A stretch of DNA of 64,000 nucleotides from assembly GCF_004136015.1 (NCBI RefSeq), contig NZ_CP024866.1, positions 4,162,529 through 4,226,528 on the forward strand, written 5' to 3'. Both the position numbers and the translations under genes were made by a program. Source of the stretch: Pseudomonas sp. ACM7 (GTDB lineage Bacteria > Pseudomonadota > Gammaproteobacteria > Pseudomonadales > Pseudomonadaceae). Shown piece after piece: positions 44,457 to 53,383 of the stretch. The notes under the pieces were generated by a model. The model saw only the letters and a list, made by a program, of their open reading frames with translations, was not told the DNA's origin and did not search any database. Every line of letters begins with the position of its first letter. The first letter of the stretch is position 1.

Positions 44457-45932
44457 TCAGCTGCCCAGTGCCTTCGACGCCAGCCAGAACAGGCCGGCCG
44501 ACAAGGCCACTGTGGCTGGCAGGGTCAGGACCCAGGCCAGCAGGATGGTTCTAACGGTGCCGCCTTGCAGGCCGCTTTTGTTGGCGACCATGGTGCCGGC
44601 CACACCCGAGGACAGGACGTGGGTGGTGGACACCGGCAGGCTGAAGATGTTGGCCATGCCGATCAGGCTTGCGGTAGTGATCTGTGCCGACATGCCTTGG
44701 GAGTAAGTCATGCCCTGCTTGCCGATCTTCTCGCCGATGGTCAGAACCACGCGTTTCCAGCCGACCATGGTGCCCAGGCCGAGAGCCAGAGCGACTGCCA
44801 GAATCACCCAGAACGGGGCATATTCGGTGGTGGTGGTCAGGTCTTTGCGCAGCTTGTCCAGGTCAGCCTTTTCACGGGCGTTGAGGCCAGGCAGCTTGCC
44901 GACTTTCTTCGCCGTGTCGTCCAGGCAGAGCAGATAACGACGCACTTCGATGCGGCTTTCCGCCGGCAGCGAGTGGTAGTCGGCTACACCTTTAAGGGTG
45001 CCAAGCAGGGCGGTGATGGTCGGTTCGGTCTGTTGCGGATTGCAACGGAATTTCTCCGGCAGATCGCCCTCCACGCTTTTGCCCAGGGCCAGGAATTCAC
45101 CCAACGTATCGGCATTGCGCTTGTAGAACTGGCTCAGGTGCAGGGTCGCGTCGCGAGTCCGTTCGATCTGGTAGGTCGTGCTGCCCAGGTCGAGTACGAA
45201 CTGCGCCGGAACGATGCCGATCAGCACTAGCATGATCAGGCCGATACCTTTCTGGCCATCGTTGGAGCCGTGCACGAAGCTCACGGCCATGGCTGAAATG
45301 ACCAGCACCAGGCGGTTCCAGAACGGCGGGTGTTTCTTGTCGTCGATCTTGCGGCGTTGTTCCGGCGTCTTGTGCATCTTCGACAGTGGACGCCACCATT
45401 TAAGGCCGATCAGTATCAGTGCGGCGACCAGGAAGCCCGCCATCGGCGAGAACACCAGGGACGCACCGATATCAATTGCCTTCTGCCAGTTCACGCCATC
45501 AGCCAACGGAATGTCGTTGATCAGGGCGTTGGCCAGGCCGACACCGAGGATCGAACCGATCAGCGTATGGGAACTGGAGGCCGGGATACCGAAGTACCAG
45601 GTGCCCAGGTTCCAGGTGATGGCGGCGGCAAGCAACGAGAACACCATGGCCAGCCCGTGACCGGTGTTCACATTGATCAGCAGCTCTACCGGCAGCAGGT
45701 GGACGATGGCATACGCCACGCCGACACCGCCCAGCAGCACGCCGAGGAAGTTGAACACACCGGAAAAGAACACCGCCAGATGAGGCGGCATGGCTTTGGT
45801 GTAGATAACAGTGGCCACCGCGTTAGCGGTGTCATGAAAGCCGTTGATGAACTCGAAGGCGAGGACAAAGGCCAGGGCGAGCAAGAGGCTCACAAGCACC
45901 CAAGCATCTAGTCCGCTGAATAAATCGATCAT
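44457..45932 (-). CDS. pitA: Low-affinity inorganic phosphate transporter (Pit family)
   Basis: The 491-residue inner membrane protein has about ten helices and both copies of the Pit family repeat: FEFINGFHDTANAVATVIYT at about residues 27-46 and FVHGSNDGQKGIGLIMLVL at about 220-238. Another signature, WYFGIPASSSHTLIG, is duplicated as IFSLPVSTTHVLSSGVAG. It imports metal-phosphate complexes with protons. A long cytoplasmic loop separates the halves. No DUF47 regulator gene lies next to it, unlike many Pit loci. The start at 45932 is the only one fitting the family N-terminus. Confidence 0.95.
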   Translation of the reverse strand: MIDLFSGLDAWVLVSLLLALAFVLAFEFINGFHDTANAVATVIYTKAMPPHLAVFFSGVFNFLGVLLGGVGVAYAIVHLLPVELLINVNTGHGLAMVFSLLAAAITWNLGTWYFGIPASSSHTLIGSILGVGLANALINDIPLADGVNWQKAIDIGASLVFSPMAGFLVAALILIGLKWWRPLSKMHKTPEQRRKIDDKKHPPFWNRLVLVISAMAVSFVHGSNDGQKGIGLIMLVLIGIVPAQFVLDLGSTTYQIERTRDATLHLSQFYKRNADTLGEFLALGKSVEGDLPEKFRCNPQQTEPTITALLGTLKGVADYHSLPAESRIEVRRYLLCLDDTAKKVGKLPGLNAREKADLDKLRKDLTTTTEYAPFWVILAVALALGLGTMVGWKRVVLTIGEKIGKQGMTYSQGMSAQITTASLIGMANIFSLPVSTTHVLSSGVAGTMVANKSGLQGGTVRTILLAWVLTLPATVALSAGLFWLASKALGS

Positions 45933-46309
45933 GAAGGTTTTCTGACCCGGTCGTAAGGGGGCGCGATTATGCCAGAAAAGACTGCTAATCGATGCACTAG
46001 GTGCTCATCGGTAACATTCTTCAACGAATTAATTTGTGGCAGTAGCCCAAACCCCAGGTTTTTACTGGGTTTTGCAAGTCATTGAATTTCTTTGAAAAGG
46101 CCGCAGCCACAAGGCGTCCTCTCGTAGGAGCAAGAGGTTTTAACGCTTGTGTGAAATATCTGAAAAGAGGGCCAGCCATGAGCCATTTGCCTCATCCGGT
46201 GGGTGAGGTGGCCGCTGCCCGCTGGTAGCGGGCGCGAAAGGCATCATCGATACATCCCGCTTTTAACGGGTGCAGACGCAGACCCTTGAAAGGATTCAGG
46301 CCGAGGTGA
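45933..46309. other. Intergenic region upstream of pitA, no gene seen
   Basis: These 377 bases hold the pitA leader and a few short dyads (AACCCCAGGTTTTTACTGGG near 46050, CCTCTCGTAGGAGCAAGAGG near 46118, CCCGCTTTTAACGGG near 46256). None has the features of a full terminator or a known RNA. Confidence 0.5.
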
Positions 46310-46510
46310 TTATGGCTCTTCGGCTTTGAGTTCCTTTTCCATTTTCTGCAATTCTTGAGTGAAAGCCTGATCCTGAACAGTGGCGCGTTTACGCCAGGGT
46401 TTGCGTTCCGGTTCGGGCTGAGCGGCGTAGGTGGTGACTTCCCCGCCGTAAACTTCCTTGTAACGTTGTTCCTGGCGCTCAAGTTCCGCGCGCAGTTCGT
46501 CTTTCGTCAC
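46310..46510 (-). CDS. Small conserved Pseudomonas protein, unknown function
   Basis: The 66-residue, charged, helical protein starts with GTG ([22 protein letters not shown]) and contains [15 protein letters not shown] and [19 protein letters not shown] lies seven bases before the GTG at 46510. A longer form from 46558 is possible but has no good ribosome binding site. It lacks a signal peptide or membrane segment. I recognise the sequence type from other fluorescent pseudomonads without an assigned role. Confidence 0.65.
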   Translation of the reverse strand: MTKDELRAELERQEQRYKEVYGGEVTTYAAQPEPERKPWRKRATVQDQAFTQELQKMEKELKAEEP

Positions 46511-46557
46511 AGTGCTACCTGATTGAGTTGAGATAAATTCTGGTGAAACGCGCTGCA

Positions 46558-46821
46558 TCAAATGTATTTGACCACGCTCGCCGAAAGGACAAGGCCCGCA
46601 AAGGCATCATTTTTTACGGCATTGCGATCAATTACTTCCATGTTGCAGGCGGCCACGGCACCAGAGATAAACAGCTGACGTAGCATCAGTTCCTGTTCCA
46701 GCGAACGCCTTGGCCAAGCATATGAAATAGTGTCAGGCGCTTGCTGCGGGTAACGGCGATGGAACATCGCGCTACCGGTGGCGGAATCGGCAATTAAAAA
46801 CCGGACACCACTGAATTGCAT
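46558..46821 (-). CDS. Doubtful small ORF
   Basis: The 87-codon frame (MQFSGVRFLIADSATGSAMF...) overlaps the upstream end of the small gene at 46310. It has no ribosome binding site, no recognisable domain and a less regular codon use than its neighbours. It may be chance; it is listed because it fills the gap and ends at a point consistent with coupling. Confidence 0.25.
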   Translation of the reverse strand: MQFSGVRFLIADSATGSAMFHRRYPQQAPDTISYAWPRRSLEQELMLRQLFISGAVAACNMEVIDRNAVKNDAFAGLVLSASVVKYI

Positions 46822-47186
46822 TATAGCGGTCGATTCGAAGAACACTATCGCCAAAGAGTTAAAAGTGGGTCTTGATGTGTGATTGTTTTGTTACTCGCAA
46901 CTTTATACGGCTAACTAGGTCGTTCGGCGGCACGACGTTACAGTGATGCCTTTCTGACGCCATTAAGTCGAACAAGTTAGGACAATTACATCGGTCCTTC
47001 TAATCTGCGTCAGAGTCAGTATAAAAATAGGTGCACCCCCGTTCAATAGTCGGCTGCCCCTGGTGGGAGTCCATTGCGATTACCGGTCGATGGTTCGATA
47101 ATCGCACAGTCTTGGCTGCTCGGGCTTGTGTGAGGGACCGGCTGCCGCTTGTAATAGCCGCTGATCCGCGTGGAAAAGGACCTTAT
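46822..47186 (+). other. Upstream region of pcaR
   Basis: The 365 bases are AT-richer than average and contain the pcaR promoter region. No further gene is seen. GTTCAATAGTCGGC at 47041 is a diverged direct copy of the PcaR-like box at 47093. Confidence 0.5.
47093..47107 (+). promoter_or_regulatory. PcaR-like operator upstream of pcaR
   Basis: GTTCGATAATCGCAC equals, as far as I remember, the 15-bp PcaR site of P. putida. It lies 80 bases upstream of the pcaR start, fitting autoregulation. A weaker copy starts at 47041. Confidence 0.8.
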
Positions 47187-48029
47187 ATGAACGATCAAAT
47201 GCGCAATTCCTTCGCTTCAGTGGCGCCGCCGATCGTTGCCTCGCCCGCCAAGCGGATCCAGGCACTGACCGGCGACCCGGATTTCATGACCTCCCTGGCC
47301 CGTGGCCTGGCCGTGGTGCAAGCCTTTCAGGAGCGCAAGCGTCACCTCACCATCGCCCAAATCAGTCATCGCACGGAAATTCCCCGCGCCGCTGTGCGAC
47401 GTTGCCTGCACACGCTGATCAAACTCGGCTACGCCACCACCGACGGCCGTACGTATTCGCTGCTGCCTAAAGTACTGACGCTTGGCCATGCCTATGTGTC
47501 CTCGACGCCGCTGGCGGTTTCCGCTCAGCCCTACCTGGACCGCATGAGCGAGCAACTTCATGAAGCCTGCAACATGGCCACTCTGGAAGGCGATGACATC
47601 TTGTACATCGCTCGTTCGGCCACCACCCAGCGACTGATTTCCGTCGACCTGTCGGTGGGTGGACGTCTGCCGGCCTATTGCACCTCGATGGGGCGGATTC
47701 TTCTCGCGGCGCTGGACGATACGTCACTGCGCGAGTACCTCGACCATGCAGAGCTGCAAGCCAAGACCAGCCGAACCTTGCACACCCCCGAGGCGTTGCT
47801 CGAATGCCTGCAAGAGGTGCGGCAGCAAGGCTGGTGCATCGTCGATCAGGAACTGGAGCAGGGTCTGCGCTCGATTGCCGTTCCGGTGTACGACGCTTCC
47901 GGCCAAGTGGTCGCGGCGCTAAACGTCAGTACCCACGCCGGCCGAGTCAGCCGCAACGAGTTGGAACAACGTTTCCTGCCTGGCCTTCTGAGCGCGAGCC
48001 GCGACCTTAGCGCGCAACTCTTTGCGTAA
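47187..48029 (+). CDS. pcaR: IclR-family regulator of the beta-ketoadipate pathway, PcaR
   Basis: The 280-residue protein has the IclR winged-helix domain (LTIAQISHRTEIPRAAVRRC at about residues 57-76) and effector domain (LPAYCTSMGRILLAAL, VDQELEQGLRSIAVPV). The N-terminal extension before the DNA-binding domain is as in PcaR/PobR. PcaR activates pca genes with beta-ketoadipate as coinducer in P. putida. The ATG at 47187 matches the known N-terminus; longer in-frame starts overlap the operator. Operators of the same type lie before pcaR, pcaK and pcaI. Confidence 0.94.
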   Translation: MNDQMRNSFASVAPPIVASPAKRIQALTGDPDFMTSLARGLAVVQAFQERKRHLTIAQISHRTEIPRAAVRRCLHTLIKLGYATTDGRTYSLLPKVLTLGHAYVSSTPLAVSAQPYLDRMSEQLHEACNMATLEGDDILYIARSATTQRLISVDLSVGGRLPAYCTSMGRILLAALDDTSLREYLDHAELQAKTSRTLHTPEALLECLQEVRQQGWCIVDQELEQGLRSIAVPVYDASGQVVAALNVSTHAGRVSRNELEQRFLPGLLSASRDLSAQLFA

Positions 48030-48045
48030 GCCATTTGCCTAAGCT

Positions 48046-48081
48046 GTTCGATAAACGCACAGACTCGCGTTTATCGAATTG
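48046..48081 (+). promoter_or_regulatory. PcaR-like operator pair upstream of pcaK
   Basis: GTTCGATAAACGCAC (48046-48060) is followed, after a 5-base gap, by the inverted copy CGCGTTTATCGAATTG (48066-48081). The pair centres about 107 bases before the pcaK start. Confidence 0.8.
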
Positions 48082-48160
48082 ACGCTCTTTCCCCAAGATC
48101 ACTAATGTCGCGGCAGCGCCAGCCTTGGCTGGCTCCCGTCCGACTGCGTTCTTTGCGTGG

Positions 48161-48171
48161 AATAAAAATAA
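48161..48171 (+). promoter_or_regulatory. A-rich Hfq/Crc-type site at the pcaK start
   Basis: AATAAAAATAA is a run of three AAn triplets plus AA and includes the A of the ATG. It occupies the place of the Shine-Dalgarno sequence, which is otherwise absent. Confidence 0.6.
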
Positions 48172-49517
48172 TGAACCAGCCCCAGTCTGCTGTAGGAAAT
48201 TGCCTCGACGTGCAGTCCTTCATCAATGCTCAACCCATTTCGCGCTACCAATGGCGAGTGGTGATCCTGTGTTTCCTGATTGTTTTCCTCGATGGCCTCG
48301 ACACGGCGGCCATGGGTTTCATCGCGCCCGCCCTGTCACAGGACTGGGGCATCGACCGCGCCAGTCTCGGTCCGGTGATGAGCGCGGCGTTGATCGGTAT
48401 GGTCTTTGGCGCACTGGGTTCTGGCCCATTGGCTGACCGCTTCGGGCGAAAAATCGTACTGGTGGGCGCGGTGCTGTTGTTCGGCGCGTTCAGCCTAGCT
48501 TCGGCTTACAGCACCAATGTCGATCAGTTGCTGGTGCTGCGTTTCCTCACTGGCCTGGGCCTTGGCGCCGGCATGCCGAACGCCACGACGCTTCTGTCCG
48601 AATACACCCCGGAGCGCAAGAAATCCCTGCTGGTGACCAGCATGTTCTGCGGTTTCAACCTCGGCATGGCGGGCGGCGGTTTCATTTCCGCCAAACTGAT
48701 TCCGGCCTTTGGTTGGCACAGTCTGCTGATGATCGGCGGGATTTTGCCGCTGATCCTCGCCGTCGTATTGCTGTTCTGGCTGCCGGAATCGGCGCGCTAC
48801 CTCGTCGTCCGCAATCGCGGCACTGACAAAGTGCGCAAGACCCTGGCGCCCATCGATCCAACCGTAGTAGCTCAGGCTTCCAGCTTTAGCGTGCCGGAAC
48901 AGAAAACCGTGAAGGCCCGCAACGTGTTCGCGGTGATCTTCTCCGGTACCTACAGCACCGGCACCTTGTTGCTGTGGCTGACCTACTTCATGGGGCTGGT
49001 GATCGTCTATCTGCTGACCAGTTGGCTGCCGACGCTGATGCGTGACAGTGGCGCGAGCATGGAGCAGGCGGCATTCATCGGCGCGTTGTTCCAGTTTGGT
49101 GGGGTATTGAGCGCGGTGGGCGTGGGCTGGGCGATGGACCGATTCAATCCGCACAAGGTTATCGGCATTTTCTATCTATTCGCCGGGGTATTTGCCTACG
49201 CGGTAGGGCAGAGCCTGGGCAACATCACGCTATTGGCGACGTTGGTGCTGGTGGCCGGGATGTGCGTCAACGGCGCGCAATCGGCAATGCCTTCACTGGC
49301 GGCGCGGTTTTATCCGACGCAGGGGCGGGCGACTGGGGTGTCGTGGATGCTCGGGATTGGCCGCTTTGGCGCGATTCTCGGTGCGTGGATGGGCGCAACG
49401 CTACTGGGGCTGGGCTGGAACTTCGAGCAGGTGCTGACAGCGCTGGTGATTCCAGCGGCATTGGCGACCACGGCGGTGGTGATCAAGGGCATGGTCAGTC
49501 ATGCGGATGCGACCTGA
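48171..49517 (+). CDS. pcaK: 4-hydroxybenzoate/protocatechuate MFS transporter PcaK
   Basis: The 448-residue aromatic acid:H+ symporter has twelve helices. The first helix carries VFLDGLDTAAMGFIAPAL, the conserved Asp pattern of the AAHS family, and the 2-3 loop GPLADRFGRK is its second signature. P. putida PcaK has 448 residues and also serves chemotaxis to 4-hydroxybenzoate. The ATG at 48171 gives the typical N-terminus MNQPQSAVGNCLDVQSFIN. PcaR-like operators lie upstream. Confidence 0.95.
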   Translation: MNQPQSAVGNCLDVQSFINAQPISRYQWRVVILCFLIVFLDGLDTAAMGFIAPALSQDWGIDRASLGPVMSAALIGMVFGALGSGPLADRFGRKIVLVGAVLLFGAFSLASAYSTNVDQLLVLRFLTGLGLGAGMPNATTLLSEYTPERKKSLLVTSMFCGFNLGMAGGGFISAKLIPAFGWHSLLMIGGILPLILAVVLLFWLPESARYLVVRNRGTDKVRKTLAPIDPTVVAQASSFSVPEQKTVKARNVFAVIFSGTYSTGTLLLWLTYFMGLVIVYLLTSWLPTLMRDSGASMEQAAFIGALFQFGGVLSAVGVGWAMDRFNPHKVIGIFYLFAGVFAYAVGQSLGNITLLATLVLVAGMCVNGAQSAMPSLAARFYPTQGRATGVSWMLGIGRFGAILGAWMGATLLGLGWNFEQVLTALVIPAALATTAVVIKGMVSHADAT

Positions 49518-49553
49518 GGGTCTGATCCGAATCTCATGTGGTTTTGATGACCT

Positions 49554-49612
49554 CTTCGCGAGCAAGCCTGCTCCCACAGTTGATCGCATTCCCCTGTGGG
49601 AGCGGGCTTGCT
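49554..49612. repeat. Short REP-type inverted repeat pair
   Basis: CTTCGCGAGCAAGCCTGCTC and, inverted, GTGGGAGCGGGCTTGCTC are only about 20 bases apart. The right arm is cut short (CTCCGGGCGG instead of CTCGCG). It lies between pcaK and the pcaI operator. Confidence 0.85.
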
Positions 49613-49666
49613 CCGGGCGGCGTTCCGACGAAGCATTTGATCTTATCGATAGCCAGACAACAATCT

Positions 49667-49702
49667 GTTCGATAAACGAACACTCAGTCGATTATCGGAT
49701 TG
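49667..49702 (+). promoter_or_regulatory. PcaR-like operator pair upstream of pcaI
   Basis: GTTCGATAAACGAAC (49667-49681) is followed by the inverted copy CGATTATCGGATTG (49689-49702), about 100 bases before the pcaI start. The arrangement copies that upstream of pcaK. Confidence 0.8.
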
Positions 49703-49801
49703 TTTGGCGTTTTTCAGGGGCTTACTCTTCAGTCATTCCGGCGCTGCGCATCGCGCCTTTTTCTTCCACTGTCGGTTCATAACAAAACGGGAGCCTGCCC
49801 C

Positions 49802-50659
49802 ATGGCTGAAATCCTTTCGCTGCACGACGCGGTGAAGCAATTCGTTAACGACGGCGATACGGTCGCGCTCGAAGGCTTCACTCACCTGATCCCTACGGCG
49901 GCGGGTCACGAAATCATTCGCCAGGGCAAGAAAGACCTGACCCTGGTGCGGATGACGCCTGACCTGATCTACGACCAGTTGATCGGCGCCGGTTGTGCTC
50001 GCAAGCTGATTTTCTCCTGGGGCGGAAACCCGGGCGTCGGTTCGCTGCATCGCCTGCGTGACGCCGTCGAGAAGCAGTGGCCGCACGCGCTGGAAATCGA
50101 AGAGCACAGCCACGCCGACCTGGCCAATGCCTACGTCGCTGGCGCTTCCGGCCTACCGTTCGCGGTGCTGCGTGCCTACGCCGGCTCCGACCTGCCGAAG
50201 GTCAACCCGCTGATCAAAACCGTCACCTGCCCATTCACCGGCGAAGTATTGGCGGCCGTGCCTTCGGTGCGCCCGGACATTACCGTGATTCACGCACAGA
50301 AAGCCGACCGCAAAGGCAACGTGTTGCTGTGGGGCATTCTCGGCGTGCAGAAAGAAGCCGCACTGGCCGCCAAGCGCTGCATCGTCACCGTCGAGGAAAT
50401 CGTCGACGACCTCAATGCACCGATGAACTCCTGCGTTCTGCCGACCTGGGCCTTGAGCGCGGTCTGCCACGTTCCCGGCGGTGCGCATCCGTCCTACGCT
50501 CACGGCTACAACGAACGTGATAACCGTTTCTACCAGGCTTGGGACCCGATTGCCCGCGACCGTGAAACCTTCACCGCGTGGATCAACGAGTACATCCACG
50601 GCTGCGCTGACTTCAGCGAGTTCCAGGCCAAACTGGCCGCTGCTTCGGAGGCCAAGTAA
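49802..50659 (+). CDS. pcaI: 3-oxoadipate CoA-transferase subunit A
   Basis: The 285-residue subunit has the family I CoA-transferase pattern: a start with DAVKQFVNDGDTVALEGFTH, and the block FSWGGNPGVGSLHRLRDAVE. With PcaJ it moves CoA from succinyl-CoA to beta-ketoadipate. GGGAG precedes the ATG at 49802, and AACAAAAC nearby is a near-match to an Hfq/Crc site. The stop codon overlaps the pcaJ start by one base (TAATG), so both subunits are coupled. Confidence 0.95.
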   Translation: MAEILSLHDAVKQFVNDGDTVALEGFTHLIPTAAGHEIIRQGKKDLTLVRMTPDLIYDQLIGAGCARKLIFSWGGNPGVGSLHRLRDAVEKQWPHALEIEEHSHADLANAYVAGASGLPFAVLRAYAGSDLPKVNPLIKTVTCPFTGEVLAAVPSVRPDITVIHAQKADRKGNVLLWGILGVQKEAALAAKRCIVTVEEIVDDLNAPMNSCVLPTWALSAVCHVPGGAHPSYAHGYNERDNRFYQAWDPIARDRETFTAWINEYIHGCADFSEFQAKLAAASEAK

Positions 50660-51438
50660 TGACTTACACCACCAATGAAATGATGACCGTCGCCGCTGCC
50701 CGCCGTCTGAAAAACGGTTCGGTGTGCTTCGTTGGCATCGGCCTGCCGTCGAAAGCCGCCAACCTGGCGCGTCTGACTTCTTCGCCGGATGTAGTCCTTA
50801 TCTATGAATCGGGTCCGATCGGTGCCAAGCCGAGCGTACTGCCGCTGTCGATCGGTGACGGTGAGCTGGCGGAAACCGCCGACACCGTCGTCCCGACCGG
50901 TGAGATTTTTCGCTATTGGTTGCAGGGCGGGCGCATCGACGTCGGTTTCCTCGGCGCCGCGCAAGTCGACCGCTTCGGCAATATCAACACCACCGTGGTG
51001 GGCGACTACCATCAGCCGAAAGTCCGCCTGCCGGGTGCCGGCGGTGCGCCGGAGATTGCTGGCTCGGCCAAAAGCGTGCTGATCATCCTCAAGCAGTCGG
51101 CGCGTTCCTTTGTCGACAAACTCGACTTCATTACCTCGGTCGGCCATGGCGAGGGCGGTGATTCGCGCAAGCGTCTCGGCCTGCCGGGCGCGGGTCCGGT
51201 CGGCATCATTACCGACCTGTGCATCATGGAGCCGGAAGCTGAAACCCATGAATTCGTGGTCACCGCGCTGCACCCAGGCGTGACCCGCGAGCAAGTCATC
51301 GCGGCTACCGGTTGGGCGATTCGTTTTGCCGAGACAGTTGAAAACACCGCCGAGCCGACCGAGGTCGAACTGAAGGCGCTCAGGGATCTGGAAGCCCGCA
51401 CTGCCGCGGCCCACGGCCAAGCACCCGGAGAAGCCTGA
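50659..51438 (+). CDS. pcaJ: 3-oxoadipate CoA-transferase subunit B
   Basis: The 259-residue beta subunit contains the catalytic Glu in LIYESGPIGA (Glu50), which forms the CoA thioester intermediate, after the Gly-rich FVGIGLPSKAANLA. It also has the C-terminal domain with GFLGAAQVDRFGNINTT. It pairs with PcaI. Its stop overlaps the pcaF start by one base (TGATG), continuing the tight chain of translation. Confidence 0.95.
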   Translation: MTYTTNEMMTVAAARRLKNGSVCFVGIGLPSKAANLARLTSSPDVVLIYESGPIGAKPSVLPLSIGDGELAETADTVVPTGEIFRYWLQGGRIDVGFLGAAQVDRFGNINTTVVGDYHQPKVRLPGAGGAPEIAGSAKSVLIILKQSARSFVDKLDFITSVGHGEGGDSRKRLGLPGAGPVGIITDLCIMEPEAETHEFVVTALHPGVTREQVIAATGWAIRFAETVENTAEPTEVELKALRDLEARTAAAHGQAPGEA

Positions 51439-52640
51439 TGCGTGACGTTTATATCTGTGATGCGATTCGCACCCCCATCGGCCGTTTCGGCGGTGGCCTG
51501 TCGGCGGTTCGCGCCGACGACCTGGCCGCCGTGCCGATCAAGGCACTGATGGAACGCAACCCGTCGGTGGACTGGAACGCGGTGGACGAGGTGTTCCTCG
51601 GTTGCGCCAACCAGGCCGGCGAAGACAACCGCAACGTGGCGCGCATGGCGCTGTTGCTGGCGGGCCTGCCGGAAACCATTCCGGGCGTGACCCTCAATCG
51701 CCTCTGCGCCTCGGGTATGGATGCCATCGGCACCGCTTTCCGGGCGATCGCCAGTGGCGAGATGGAGCTGGCAATTGCCGGCGGCGTCGAGTCGATGTCC
51801 CGCGCACCGTTCGTGATGGGCAAAGCTGATGCGGCGTTCTCGCGCAACATGAAGCTGGAAGACACCACCATCGGCTGGCGCTTCATCAACCCGTTGATGA
51901 AAGCCCAATACGGCGTGGATGCGATGCCGCAGACCGGCGATAACGTGGCTGACGATTACGAAGTTTCCCGCGAGGATCAGGACGCTTTCGCACTGCGCAG
52001 CCAGCAACGGACAGCCGCCGCGCAAGCTGCAGGATTTTTCGCCGAAGAAATCGTTGAAGTGCGCATTGCCCACAAGAAGGGGGAAAGTGTCGTCAACCAG
52101 GATGAGCATCCGCGCGGCGACACCTCGCTGGAAGTCCTGGCCAAACTCAAACCGGTCAATGGCCCGGACAAGACCGTCACCGCCGGCAACTCCTCGGGTG
52201 TGAACGACGGTGCCGCGGCGTTGATTCTCGCCTCAGCCGAAGCCGTGAAAAAGCACGGCCTGACCGCTCGCGCCAAAGTGCTGGGCATGTCCAGTGCCGG
52301 TGTCGCACCGCGTGTAATGGGCATCGGCCCGGTCCCGGCGGTACGCAAATTGACCGAGCGCCTCGGCCTGGCCGTCAGCGATTTCGATGTGATCGAAGTC
52401 AACGAAGCCTTCGCCAGCCAGGGATTGGCAGTGCTGCGAGAACTGGGGCTGGCGGACGATGCTGCCCAGGTCAACCCGAACGGTGGCGCCATTGCCTTGG
52501 GCCATCCGTTGGGCATGAGCGGCGCCCGTCTGGTACTGACCGCGCTGCATCAGCTGGAAAAGACCGGTGGCAAGAAAGGTCTGGCGACCATGTGCGTCGG
52601 CGTGGGTCAGGGTCTGGCCTTGGCGATCGAACGGGTCTGA
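51438..52640 (+). CDS. pcaF: Beta-ketoadipyl-CoA thiolase
   Basis: The 400-residue thiolase has the acyl-acceptor Cys in TLNRLCASGMDAIG at about residue 90, the NEAFASQ motif, the His of GGAIALGHPLGMSGAR at about 356, and the second Cys in TMCVGVGQG at about 386. It splits beta-ketoadipyl-CoA into succinyl-CoA and acetyl-CoA, the last step of the pathway. Length and motifs agree with PcaF of P. putida. It follows pcaJ without a gap. Confidence 0.96.
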   Translation: MRDVYICDAIRTPIGRFGGGLSAVRADDLAAVPIKALMERNPSVDWNAVDEVFLGCANQAGEDNRNVARMALLLAGLPETIPGVTLNRLCASGMDAIGTAFRAIASGEMELAIAGGVESMSRAPFVMGKADAAFSRNMKLEDTTIGWRFINPLMKAQYGVDAMPQTGDNVADDYEVSREDQDAFALRSQQRTAAAQAAGFFAEEIVEVRIAHKKGESVVNQDEHPRGDTSLEVLAKLKPVNGPDKTVTAGNSSGVNDGAAALILASAEAVKKHGLTARAKVLGMSSAGVAPRVMGIGPVPAVRKLTERLGLAVSDFDVIEVNEAFASQGLAVLRELGLADDAAQVNPNGGAIALGHPLGMSGARLVLTALHQLEKTGGKKGLATMCVGVGQGLALAIERV

Positions 52641-52655
52641 CGCGCAGCGTTGATG

Positions 52656-52663
52656 AATAAGAA
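52656..52663 (+). promoter_or_regulatory. A-rich Hfq/Crc-type site before pcaH
   Basis: AATAAGAA fits AAnAAnAA and lies just upstream of the GAGGA ribosome binding site (52666-52670) of pcaH. Confidence 0.5.
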
Positions 52664-52677
52664 CTGAGGAATGCTTC

Positions 52678-53382
52678 ATGACTGACAAGCCTGGTTACCG
52701 CCGCCCACAAGAGGGCACCCAGCCGGACTACCTGCACCCGGCCTATCAATCCACCAACCGTCGCTCGCCGTCCAAACCATTGGTGTTTTTGCCCCATTCG
52801 CTGTCGGAAATTACCGGTCCGACCATCGGTGCCGAGCGCATTCAAGCGCAGGACAACGACCTCACCGCCCAGCACAAGGGTGAGCCACTGGGTGAGCGCA
52901 TCATCATTCACGGCCGCGTGCTGGATGAAGATGGTTTGCCGGTGCCGGGCATTCTGGTGGAGATCTGGCAGGCCAATGCCGCCGGTCGCTACAACCATGA
53001 CCGCGACCTGCACGATGCGCCGCTGGACCCGAATTTCACCGGCACTGGCCGCACCGTGACCGACGCCGATGGCGGGTACCAGTTCCAGACCATCAAGCCC
53101 GGCGCCTACCCATGGGGCAACCACCACAACGCGTGGCGCCCGGCGCACATCCATTTCTCACTGTTCGGGCCGAGCATTCTGACGCGCCTGGTCACGCAGA
53201 TGTATTTCCCGGGCGACCCGCTGTTGGCCTATGACCCGATCTACAACTGCGTACCGGATACCAGCGCCAAAGAGCGTTTGATCGCTAGTTTCGACCTGGA
53301 AAAAACCATCCCTTCCTATGCCCTCGGTTATCGCTGGGACATCGTCTTGCGCGGCCGCGAAGCCACGCCGATGGAGAAATAA
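52678..53382 (+). CDS. pcaH: Protocatechuate 3,4-dioxygenase beta subunit
   Basis: The 234-residue beta chain carries the Fe(III) ligands: Tyr105 in GRYNH, Tyr144 in PGAYPWGNHHN, and His157 and His159 in RPAHIHFSLFG. It forms the active site at the interface with PcaG. The enzyme opens protocatechuate to beta-carboxy-cis,cis-muconate with O2 in the cytoplasm. GAGGA precedes the ATG. The pcaG start comes two bases after the stop codon. Confidence 0.97.
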   Translation: MTDKPGYRRPQEGTQPDYLHPAYQSTNRRSPSKPLVFLPHSLSEITGPTIGAERIQAQDNDLTAQHKGEPLGERIIIHGRVLDEDGLPVPGILVEIWQANAAGRYNHDRDLHDAPLDPNFTGTGRTVTDADGGYQFQTIKPGAYPWGNHHNAWRPAHIHFSLFGPSILTRLVTQMYFPGDPLLAYDPIYNCVPDTSAKERLIASFDLEKTIPSYALGYRWDIVLRGREATPMEK

Positions 53383-53383
53383 G

